Assembly (NCBI GenBank): GCA_963695135.1 | Contig: CAVOGA010000001.1 | Coordinates: 620,001 to 684,000, forward strand | DNA length: 64,000 bases | Origin: Marinihelvus sp963695135 | GTDB lineage: Bacteria > Pseudomonadota > Gammaproteobacteria > Xanthomonadales > SZUA-36 | Direction: 5' to 3' | Shown here: piece after piece, positions 8,702 to 15,883 of the stretch | Layout: each line of letters opens with the position of its first letter | How positions within the stretch are numbered: position 1 is the first letter of the stretch | Translations under genes and position numbers: made by a program | The notes under the pieces: model-generated | Databases searched by the model: none | The model's input: the letters and a program-made list of their open reading frames with translations, nothing else | What the model was told of the DNA's origin: nothing

Positions 8702-9142
8702 ATGACCCGCATTCTCGTCATCAACGGACCTAACCTGAACCTGCTTGGCGAGCGGGAGCCGGGGACCTACGGGCAACAGAGTCTTGAAGACATTATCAAA
8801 GAGCTCCAGTACGTTGCCGACAGCTGCAACGTCAGCCTCGAGTCCTATCAGAGCAACAGCGAAGGCGATCTCGTTGACCGGGTTCAGCAGGCCGGGAGGG
8901 AGTCCGTCGACTACATCATTCTGAACCCGGCCGCCTACACGCACACCAGCGTAGCGCTGCGCGATGCGCTGCTGGCGGTCAAAATTCCCTTTATCGAAGT
9001 TCACCTGTCTGCGGTCTCGGCCCGGGAGCCCTTCCGCCAGGTGACTTATTTTGCGGATATCGCCGAGGGCGTTATCAGCGGTTTCCGGGGCGAGGGCTAC
9101 CTGCTTGCCCTGCAGGCCATCCTCAACCGAATTGAACCCTGA
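8702..9142 (+). CDS. aroQ: 3-dehydroquinate dehydratase, type II
   Basis: Third step of the shikimate pathway: 3-dehydroquinate to 3-dehydroshikimate. The protein has 146 residues, the normal size for the dodecameric type II enzyme. Motifs are INGPNLNLLGEREPGTYG (flexible active-site loop with Arg and Tyr), SNSEGDLVDRVQQA, NPAAYTHTSVALRDAL (the catalytic His region) and EVHLSAVSAREPFR. ATG at 8702 opens the family sequence; an in-frame ATG at 8633 adds an unrelated tail. It is followed 15 bases later by accB. The aroQ-accB-accC order is very common in gammaproteobacteria. Confidence 0.96.
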   Translation: MTRILVINGPNLNLLGEREPGTYGQQSLEDIIKELQYVADSCNVSLESYQSNSEGDLVDRVQQAGRESVDYIILNPAAYTHTSVALRDALLAVKIPFIEVHLSAVSAREPFRQVTYFADIAEGVISGFRGEGYLLALQAILNRIEP

Positions 9143-9157
9143 GCGGAGTGCACGGGC

Positions 9158-9619
9158 ATGGATATCAGAAAAATCAAAAAATTGATCGAGCTGCTGGAAG
9201 AGTCCAGCCTATCGGAAATCGAAATCGTCGAGGGCGAAGAGTCGTTGCGCATCGCGCGTGCTCCAGCGGCGCCGGCGCCGGTTGCCATGCCGCAATATGC
9301 GGTGCCCCCGCCGCCCCCTGCGCCCGCAGCAGCACCGGCGAATGATGCCGCGCCGGCAGCGTCCGAAGAGGACGCGATCCCGGACGGCAAGGTCGTGCGC
9401 GCTCCCATGGTCGGCACTTTCTACGCTGCCTCGAGCCCGGAGGCCGAGGACTTTGTCAGCAAGGGTCAGCAGGTCGCGGTCGGCGACACGCTGTGCATCA
9501 TCGAAGCGATGAAGATGTTCAACCAGATCGAAGCGGATTTCTCGGGCACGGTGGTGGCGATCCTGGCGGAAAACGGCCAGCCGGTGGAGTTTGACCAGCC
9601 ACTGTTCGTCATCCGCTGA
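9158..9619 (+). CDS. accB: acetyl-CoA carboxylase biotin carboxyl carrier protein
   Basis: Carries the biotin that shuttles carboxylate between AccC and AccAD in fatty-acid synthesis. The protein has 153 residues. The N-terminal MDIRKIKKLIELLEESSLSE helix is typical, followed by an Ala/Pro-rich linker (about 35-70) and the biotinyl domain with APMVGTFY and IIEAMKMFNQIEA. The Lys of EAMKM (about residue 119) is the biotin site. It lies 15 bases after aroQ and 12 bases before accC, as one operon. Confidence 0.97.
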   Translation: MDIRKIKKLIELLEESSLSEIEIVEGEESLRIARAPAAPAPVAMPQYAVPPPPPAPAAAPANDAAPAASEEDAIPDGKVVRAPMVGTFYAASSPEAEDFVSKGQQVAVGDTLCIIEAMKMFNQIEADFSGTVVAILAENGQPVEFDQPLFVIR

Positions 9620-9631
9620 CCGGCTGCCCAC

Positions 9632-10996
9632 ATGGCCATCATGGACAAGATCGTCATCGCCAATCGCGGCGAAATCGCCCTGCGTATCCTGCGGGCCTGC
9701 AAGGCGCTGGGTATCAGGACCGTCGCGGTTCACTCGACCGTGGACCGAAACCTCAAGCACGTTGCCCTGGCCGACGAGTCCGTCTGCATCGGTCCCGCAC
9801 CAGGCTCAGAGAGTTACCTGAACGTGCCGGCCATCATCGCCGCGACGGAAGTGACCGATGCACAGGCGGTGCACCCCGGTTATGGCTTCCTGGCGGAAAA
9901 CGCCGATTTCGCCGAGCGCGTTGAGGAAAGCGGCTTCATCTTTATCGGCCCGCGCCCGGAGACCATCCGGCTCATGGGTGACAAGGTATCGGCGATCGCG
10001 GCCATGAAGGAGGCGGGCGTGCCCTGCGTACCCGGCTCCGGCGGCCCCCTGGGCAATGACCCCGAAGAGAATGCCGCCATTGCCCGCGAGATCGGTTACC
10101 CGGTCATCATCAAGGCTGCCGCCGGTGGCGGAGGTCGCGGCATGCGCGTCGTGCGCGAGGAATCCGCGCTGACCAATGCGCTGCAGCTGACGCGCCAGGA
10201 GGCCGGCGCTGCTTTCGGTGACGACACGGTGTACATGGAGAAGTACCTGCAGAATCCGCGGCATATCGAAATCCAGGTGATGGCGGATCAGCACGGCAAC
10301 GCGGTGCACCTCGGCGAGCGTGATTGCTCGACGCAACGCCGGCACCAGAAAGTGATCGAGGAAGCGCCCGCACCGGGCATTACCCCGGAGCAGCGCGCGA
10401 AGATCGGCGCCGTGTGCGTGGAGGCCTGTCAGCGCATCGGTTACCGGGGCGCCGGCACTTTCGAGTTCCTGTATGACGAGGGCAACTTCTACTTCATCGA
10501 GATGAACACCCGCATCCAGGTGGAGCACCCGGTGACGGAACAGATCACCGGCATCGACCTGATCCGTGAACAGATCCTGGTGGCCGCCGGCGAAAAGCTG
10601 AGCATCCGGCAGGAAGACATCGTCATACGTGGTCACTCCATCGAGTGCCGGGTGAATGCCGAGGATCCGGAGACCTTCATGCCCTGTCCCGGAACGATCC
10701 AGGGCTTTCATACCCCCGGCGGGCCGGGCATTCGCGTGGACTCGCACATCTACGATGGCTATCGCGTACCCCCGAACTATGACTCGATGATTGCCAAGAT
10801 CATCGCCCACGGCCAGGACCGGGAAACCGCGATTGCGCGCATGCGCGTGGCCCTCGGTGAAACGGTGCTCGGCGGCATCAAGACCAACATCCCCCTGCAC
10901 CAGTGGTTGCTGGAAGACCCCGGCTTTATCAAGGGCGGCTTCAATATCCATTACCTGGAGAAGCGCCTGCAGGAGCGCGGCGGTTCGGACGCTTGA
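9632..10996 (+). CDS. accC: acetyl-CoA carboxylase, biotin carboxylase subunit
   Basis: ATP-dependent carboxylation of biotin on AccB. The 454-residue protein shows the N-terminal KIVIANRGEIALRILRACK, the ATP-grasp glycine-rich loop AAAGGGGRGMRVV at about 160-172, the HLGERDCSTQRRHQK region and the metal/active-site stretch EMNTRIQVEHPVTE. The length equals the family norm of about 450. Two in-frame ATGs (9632 and 9641) are both possible starts; E. coli AccC aligns best with the second. The stop overlaps the TTG proposed as the prmA start. Confidence 0.97.
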   Translation: MAIMDKIVIANRGEIALRILRACKALGIRTVAVHSTVDRNLKHVALADESVCIGPAPGSESYLNVPAIIAATEVTDAQAVHPGYGFLAENADFAERVEESGFIFIGPRPETIRLMGDKVSAIAAMKEAGVPCVPGSGGPLGNDPEENAAIAREIGYPVIIKAAAGGGGRGMRVVREESALTNALQLTRQEAGAAFGDDTVYMEKYLQNPRHIEIQVMADQHGNAVHLGERDCSTQRRHQKVIEEAPAPGITPEQRAKIGAVCVEACQRIGYRGAGTFEFLYDEGNFYFIEMNTRIQVEHPVTEQITGIDLIREQILVAAGEKLSIRQEDIVIRGHSIECRVNAEDPETFMPCPGTIQGFHTPGGPGIRVDSHIYDGYRVPPNYDSMIAKIIAHGQDRETAIARMRVALGETVLGGIKTNIPLHQWLLEDPGFIKGGFNIHYLEKRLQERGGSDA

Positions 10997-11898
10997 ATGC
11001 GGGGGGCGCAAGCCCCGCGTGGCTCGAGGTCAGCGTTCGCCTCGAGCGCCGGCACGTGGAGGCTGCGGAAACCCTGTTGCTGGGCCAGGGGGCCCTGGCC
11101 GTCACCCTGACCGATCATGGCGACTCGCCAATCTGGGAGCCGCCGGTCGATGAAACACCCCTGTGGGAGACGGTTAGGCTCACCGGCCTGTTTCCCGCCG
11201 ACACCGACCGGGAAGCGCTGCTGGCGGTGATCGCCCTGCTGCCGTTGGTCGCGGAGCCCGAAACCAATGACCTGGCTGACCAGGTCTGGGAGCGGGCCTG
11301 GATGGACCGCTTCAAGCCGATGCGTTTTGGCGAGTCCCTGTGGATTATTCCCAGTGGCAGCGAAGCGCCGCAACCCGATGGCCTGCTGCTGCACCTGGAT
11401 CCCGGCGTTGCCTTCGGCACCGGCACCCATGCCACCACCCACCTGTGCCTGGAATGGATCGACGGCCAGGCGCGCGCCGGTGGTATCGAGGGCAGGGATG
11501 TGCTGGATTTTGGTTGCGGCTCCGGTGTGCTGGGCATTGCCACGGCGCTGGCCGGCGCCCGCCACGTGCGGTGCCTGGACTATGACCCGCAAGCGGTATG
11601 GGCCACTGGCGAGAATGCCCGGCGCAACGGCGTCACTGACCGGGTGAACGCCGCCGAGGCGGCCACGCCGAAGGGCTTTGATGGCGACATCGTGATCGCC
11701 AATATCCTCGCAGGCATTTTGCAGCGCCTGGCGCCGGACCTGGTATCCGCGGTGCGGCCGGGTGGCTTGCTGGTTCTCACTGGCATCCTGGAAGAGCAGG
11801 TGGACGCCATGGAGGCCGCTTACGCCGCCGCCGGCATGCGTATAATGCCGGCCGCCGGCCGCGAGGGCTGGGTGCGCATGGAAGGCAATAAGCAATGA
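10993..11898 (+). CDS. prmA: ribosomal protein L11 methyltransferase
   Basis: SAM-dependent trimethylation of ribosomal protein L11. Conserved features are WLEVSVRLERRHVEAAETLL at the N-terminus, GTHATTHLCLEWID, the SAM-binding DFGCGSGVLGIATAL, IANILAGILQRLAPDL and a C-terminal GWVRMEG. TTG at 10993 overlaps the accC stop and gives 301 residues, close to the usual 293. No in-frame ATG lies between it and the conserved WLEVSV, and the only upstream ATG (10903) lies deep in accC. An AGGAG sits rather far upstream, so the start is the uncertain part. prmA downstream of accC is the normal order. Confidence 0.9.
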   Translation: MNAGGASPAWLEVSVRLERRHVEAAETLLLGQGALAVTLTDHGDSPIWEPPVDETPLWETVRLTGLFPADTDREALLAVIALLPLVAEPETNDLADQVWERAWMDRFKPMRFGESLWIIPSGSEAPQPDGLLLHLDPGVAFGTGTHATTHLCLEWIDGQARAGGIEGRDVLDFGCGSGVLGIATALAGARHVRCLDYDPQAVWATGENARRNGVTDRVNAAEAATPKGFDGDIVIANILAGILQRLAPDLVSAVRPGGLLVLTGILEEQVDAMEAAYAAAGMRIMPAAGREGWVRMEGNKQ

Positions 11899-13094
11899 GC
11901 CAGGACCTGATCATCGAGTCGTTGAGCCCGCCGGGTGACCAGGGGAATTTCCGGGTCGTGTTTCGCATTGAGCAGGCCATGATGTTTGACCTGGATCTGC
12001 AACTGCAGCTGAACGATGCGGCAACGGGGGCGGAAAGCATCTCCTCGCATATCCGCCAGGCGGGCTGGGACGTGGCGTGGCTGCCCCGCGGACGCTATGC
12101 GGCCGAGGTGAACCTGTCCGGCGTGGCCGTGCCCGGGGGAGCGCAGCGGGCGCGCCTGCTGGCGTGGAAAGAGGCCAACGGTACGCCGGTGCTGCTGGCG
12201 GAAACGGCACTGGCGGAGCCGGTGACCGTGGCGCCGGCGGACTCGCAGCGCATCGCCCCGGCGGCCTGGTCATTGCAGAGCCTCGACGGTGTGCCCATCC
12301 AGGATCTCAGCTGGAACCGCGGCCACGAGGACTGGTTCTTCAAGCACTTTGATCACGCCGCGCGCGTCATTATTCACCTCATGCTCGGCAACGATGCGCG
12401 GCTCAAGGGCCGCATACTCGATGTGGGCTGTGGCGACGGGATGACGGACCTGGGCGTATTCCTGCGCTGCCAGCCGGAAGAGCTGGTGGGTATTGACCCG
12501 TCGCGCCGCTACGAGCTGCTGCCGGAAGTGGCCGGCAAGAACCACGTACCTGATGACTGGCGGGACAACCCGGCGCTGCGCTTCGAGGCGCATGATGGCA
12601 ACGCCATCCCCTATGCGGATGACTACTTTGACGTGGTCCTGTCCTGGGGTTCGCTGGAACACATCGATGGCGGTTACGCCGGAACCCTGCAGGAAATCCG
12701 CCGCGTGCTGAAGCCGGGCGGGCTGCTGTTTGTCCATCCCGGCCTGTTCTATGGCGCCTATGGCAACCACCTGGGCGAGTTTTTCGAAGATCCCTGGGTG
12801 CACCTGAAGCTGCCGGAAGCGGAACTGCGCGAGCGCGTGCTGGCCTCCCGCCCGGACTACATGGACCGGGGCGGCGAATTCGCAACGCCGGAGCAGTACT
12901 GGCAGTGGTACACGGAGCTGAACCCGATCACCGTCGCGGAATTTGAACAAGAGCTCCGCGATCTTGGTTTCGAACCCTGGCGCGTGGCGCTGCGCACCAG
13001 CCCGCTGGTCGAATACACGCCGGAGCTGCAGCAATACGGGTTTGAGCAGCTGGCGAACCGGGAAGTCTACGTTTCCGCGCGGAACCGCAAGTAG
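11895..13094 (+). CDS. SAM-dependent methyltransferase with N-terminal beta-rich domain
   Basis: A 399-residue protein. Residues about 1-120 look like a beta-sandwich (alternating FRVVFRIEQ, FDLDLQLQL, GRYAAEVNL) and recall the C-terminal sugar-binding domain of the O-antigen exporter Wzt, but this is a pattern impression only. Residues about 140-330 form a class I methyltransferase: ILDVGCGDGMTDLG (SAM motif I), VGIDPSRRY (motif II), DVVLSWGSLEHIDGG and EIRRVLKPGGLLF. The ATG overlaps the prmA stop (ATGA), so it is translationally coupled. The acyltransferase-like gene that follows at 18 bases hints at a surface glycan or lipid substrate. Function is otherwise unknown. Confidence 0.72.
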   Translation: MSQDLIIESLSPPGDQGNFRVVFRIEQAMMFDLDLQLQLNDAATGAESISSHIRQAGWDVAWLPRGRYAAEVNLSGVAVPGGAQRARLLAWKEANGTPVLLAETALAEPVTVAPADSQRIAPAAWSLQSLDGVPIQDLSWNRGHEDWFFKHFDHAARVIIHLMLGNDARLKGRILDVGCGDGMTDLGVFLRCQPEELVGIDPSRRYELLPEVAGKNHVPDDWRDNPALRFEAHDGNAIPYADDYFDVVLSWGSLEHIDGGYAGTLQEIRRVLKPGGLLFVHPGLFYGAYGNHLGEFFEDPWVHLKLPEAELRERVLASRPDYMDRGGEFATPEQYWQWYTELNPITVAEFEQELRDLGFEPWRVALRTSPLVEYTPELQQYGFEQLANREVYVSARNRK

Positions 13095-13111
13095 GCCGGC
13101 GGCGTTCCGCG

Positions 13112-14008
13112 GTGCGCTGGATTCTGCAACAGCTGCTGGACCTGCTGGCCTACTGGCTGTTGCCCTTTATCTGCTTTCTGCTCCCGGCCCGGCCGGCCAA
13201 CGCGCTGGCCCGCTTCATCGCCGGCCGGGGCTGGTTCTTCCGCCGCCCTGCGGCCAATGCGCTCGCCAATGTTTCGGCCGTTATGCCGGTCGCGGATCCC
13301 GAGGCCTGGCAGACCGAATTTCGACTGGTCCAGTTCCTGGACGCGGTGGATGTCTGGCACGGACGCTTCAGCTCCGATCGACGCATCGCCCGGCACCTGG
13401 TCACGGGCCCGGAGGCCTGGCCGACCGCGGCGCGGCAGATCTTCCTCGGCTCCCACCTCGGGCCCAGCACCCTGGTCCTGCGGTGCATGGCCGCGGCAGG
13501 ACTAAAGCCGGCGTTTATTTACCGCCGGGCCCAGGTTGATCTGAAACGCCGTGCGCCGGTATTGCACGCTTACCAGCGCTGGCGCGTGGGCTACCTGACC
13601 AGGGTCTGCGAGGGCCGCGAAGTGAGCGCTCCGGGCGGGCGCGATGCGGTCCGGCGCCTGTTCCGGGAGCCGGTCTGTTGCCCGGTGTTGCTGGTCGATG
13701 CGCCGGCGCCCCGTGACCACGGTGTGGCCCTGGATATCGGTGGCGGGCGCCTGCCCGTCGATCCCCGCGGCGTGTCCATGGCGGTGGCCGAGGGCCTGTT
13801 GGCGACGCCGTTCGTCATGTTCTGGGACCCCGCAAGCGGTCGCCGCAAAATCAAGCTGGGAGAATCGGCGCCGCTCACGGACACGGACTTGACACTGCGC
13901 CGGATGAATGAGCTTATTGACCGCTGGGTCCGGGCGCACCCGGCGCAATGGCAGCTGTGGCTGACCGCCCAGCCCGTGGTCGGTGGCACGGTGAACGCAG
14001 AGGGCTGA
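13112..14008 (+). CDS. divergent LpxL/HtrB-like acyltransferase family protein
   Basis: A 298-residue protein with an N-terminal hydrophobic segment (about 7-27) and an overall plan like lipid A late acyltransferases: FLGSHLGPSTLVLRCM at about 110-125 in the place of the H-x4-D/E motif, a central GGRDAVRRLF...VLLVDAPAP, and a C-terminal VRAHPAQWQLWLTAQP resembling the PEQWLW segment of LpxL. The acidic partner of the catalytic His is not present (Thr at that spacing), so it may be inactive or catalyse a related transfer. Similar divergent proteins occur in glycolipid and aryl-polyene clusters. The start is GTG at 13112, 17 bases after the methyltransferase stop. Confidence 0.6.
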   Translation: MRWILQQLLDLLAYWLLPFICFLLPARPANALARFIAGRGWFFRRPAANALANVSAVMPVADPEAWQTEFRLVQFLDAVDVWHGRFSSDRRIARHLVTGPEAWPTAARQIFLGSHLGPSTLVLRCMAAAGLKPAFIYRRAQVDLKRRAPVLHAYQRWRVGYLTRVCEGREVSAPGGRDAVRRLFREPVCCPVLLVDAPAPRDHGVALDIGGGRLPVDPRGVSMAVAEGLLATPFVMFWDPASGRRKIKLGESAPLTDTDLTLRRMNELIDRWVRAHPAQWQLWLTAQPVVGGTVNAEG

Positions 14009-14077
14009 GTACCGGCCGGAGTCACCCGGCCTGGCCGGGCTCATCCCGGCAGCCGGCATCTTGATGAAAGGCAGTTT

Positions 14078-14725
14078 ATGGCAAAGCTCTACTTCAACTA
14101 TTCGGCGATGAACGCGGGTAAGACGACCCACCTGCTGCAGTCGGCTTACAACTATCGCGAGCGGGGCATGACACCCCTGCTGTTTACGCCCCGGCTTGAT
14201 GACCGCTACCAGGTCGGGATGGTCCGGTCGCGCATCGGCCTGCAGGCCGAGGCCCTGGTGTTCGATGACAGGACGGACCTGATGGAGCTGACCCGGAACG
14301 AGCTGGAGAACCGCAACATCCACTGCGTGCTGGTGGACGAGGCCCAGTTCCTGAGCCGGGACCAGGTGTACCAGCTCACCGAAGTGGTCGACCAGCTGGG
14401 CATTCCCGTGCTCTGCTTCGGTCTGCGAACGGACTTCCAGGGTGAGCTGTTCGAAGGCAGCAAGTACCTGCTGGCCTGGGCGGACCAGCTCGAAGAACTG
14501 AAAACCATCTGCCACACGGGCCGCAAGGCCACCATGGTGGTGCGGGTGGATGACGATGGCTATGCGCTGCGCGAGGGCTCCCAGGTGGAGATCGGCGGCA
14601 ACGAGCGCTACGTGTCGGTGTCCCGCAAAGAGTTCAAGGCGGTGTTCACCGGCGGCAAACGCGTCAAGTTTATCGAGCCCCCGGACGCCGGCCCCACCGA
14701 ACCGGAGACAGGCGACCTGCTCTGA
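14078..14725 (+). CDS. tdk: thymidine kinase, type II
   Basis: Salvage phosphorylation of thymidine. The protein has 215 residues. The P-loop SAMNAGKTTHLLQ is at about 9-21, the Walker-B-like VLVDEAQFL at about 86-94, and the lasso GNERYVSVSRKEF binds the nucleoside. Compared with E. coli Tdk the structural zinc ligands are largely gone: the segment is KTICHTGRKA instead of a CxxC-type pair, and the later Cys and His are Ser and Glu in VSVSRKEF. Catalytic residues are intact, so activity is still expected. ATG at 14078 follows GAAAGGCAG. Confidence 0.94.
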   Translation: MAKLYFNYSAMNAGKTTHLLQSAYNYRERGMTPLLFTPRLDDRYQVGMVRSRIGLQAEALVFDDRTDLMELTRNELENRNIHCVLVDEAQFLSRDQVYQLTEVVDQLGIPVLCFGLRTDFQGELFEGSKYLLAWADQLEELKTICHTGRKATMVVRVDDDGYALREGSQVEIGGNERYVSVSRKEFKAVFTGGKRVKFIEPPDAGPTEPETGDLL

Positions 14726-14739
14726 TGTAGGCTGGGGAC

Positions 14740-14946
14740 ATGCGCGTCTTTATCGCCCTGCTGATTATTCTTTTCGCTGCCTGGTATTTCATGGGGCGGC
14801 CGGACCCGGTGCCGGTCGAGGAAAGCTTCATCGCCGAGCCTGTCAAAAAGCTCCAGGAGGCAGAGTCAATGAACGAGACCTACCTCCAGCAAGCGGACGA
14901 GCACAAGAAACGCCTGGAGCAGGCCGTCGACGGCGACGGCGGATAG
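14740..14946 (+). CDS. small single-pass membrane protein, unknown
   Basis: A 68-residue protein with one hydrophobic helix at about 3-18 (IALLIILFAAWYFMG) followed by a charged, helix-prone tail with EPVKKLQEAESMNETYLQQADEHKKRLEQ, likely a short coiled coil. It starts 14 bases after the tdk stop and ends 22 bases before the convergent mutM stop. No family was recognised. It is supported by its codon usage and by the membrane-plus-coiled-coil composition rather than by homology. Confidence 0.6.
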   Translation: MRVFIALLIILFAAWYFMGRPDPVPVEESFIAEPVKKLQEAESMNETYLQQADEHKKRLEQAVDGDGG

Positions 14947-14968
14947 CTCCCCCATCCCGGCTGGTTCG

Positions 14969-15781
14969 TCAGCGCTGGCAACGGGGGCAGTAAAAACTTG
15001 AACGCTGTCCGATCACCTTGTGACGTATTTCCGCACCGCACTGAAAACACGGTTTCCCATCCCGTCCATAGGCCAGCAGGTCCAGGGCGAAATAGCCCGG
15101 CGCCCCGTTGCTGTTCACGTAGTCGCGCAGCGTCGTTCCGCCCTGGCGGATTGAACGGGCGAGCACGTCGCGGATGGCCTGCGCCAGGGCGCGATAGCGG
15201 GCCAGGGAAACCCGGCCGGCCGCCCGGTTCGGGTGAATGCCGGCCATGAACAGCGCTTCGCTCGCGTAGATATTGCCAACGCCGACCACCACCCGGCCGT
15301 CCATGATGAAGTTCTTCACTGCGACCCGGCGGCCCCGGGAGCGCTCAAAGAGCAAATCGCCGCTGAACGACCCGCCCAGGGGCTCCGGGCCCAGGTGGGC
15401 CAGCAGTTCATGATCCTCGCGGGGCGGGCTGACCCAGAGCAGGGCGCCGAAGCGGCGCGGGTCGTTGTAACGGATAACGGCTTCGCTTGTGACCAGGTCA
15501 AAATGGTCGTGCTTGCGCGGCGCGGCGTCGTCCGTGATCACGCGCAGTGAGCCGGACATGCCAAGGTGAATCAGCAGGTCACCGCCGGCGTCGGTCTCCA
15601 GGATCAGGTACTTCGCCCGGCGCTGCAGGCCGGTGACACGGGCGCCCACGGCCTGCCTGATCGAGTCAGGCACCGGCCAGCGCAGCCGCCGGTCGCGAAC
15701 TTCGATTGCCTGCAGCCGGCGGCCTTCAAGGTAGGGGCGGATGCCGCGCAGCGTGGTTTCGACCTCGGGTAGTTCGGGCAT
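14969..15781 (-). CDS. mutM: formamidopyrimidine-DNA glycosylase (Fpg/MutM)
   Basis: Excises 8-oxoguanine and formamidopyrimidines and nicks the abasic site. The protein has 270 residues, the family length. The N-terminus MPELPEVETTLRGI supplies the catalytic Pro2 and Glu3; ILETDAGGDLLIHLGMSGSL and the helix-two-turn-helix region IYASEALF follow. The C-terminal zinc finger is complete: CFQCGAEIRHKVIGQRSSFYCPRC. ATG at 15781 is fixed by the need for Pro2. It is divergent from the hyuA gene, with 102 bases between starts. Confidence 0.97.
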   Translation of the reverse strand: MPELPEVETTLRGIRPYLEGRRLQAIEVRDRRLRWPVPDSIRQAVGARVTGLQRRAKYLILETDAGGDLLIHLGMSGSLRVITDDAAPRKHDHFDLVTSEAVIRYNDPRRFGALLWVSPPREDHELLAHLGPEPLGGSFSGDLLFERSRGRRVAVKNFIMDGRVVVGVGNIYASEALFMAGIHPNRAAGRVSLARYRALAQAIRDVLARSIRQGGTTLRDYVNSNGAPGYFALDLLAYGRDGKPCFQCGAEIRHKVIGQRSSFYCPRCQR

Positions 15782-15883
15782 GGGCTGTTTCCTGACGGGG
15801 CTGCCACGCTACCATAGGGCCGCTCCTGCAAGAAACCACCCCGGCACCGGATAATTTACCCATGCACCGCAAATGAAACGTCG

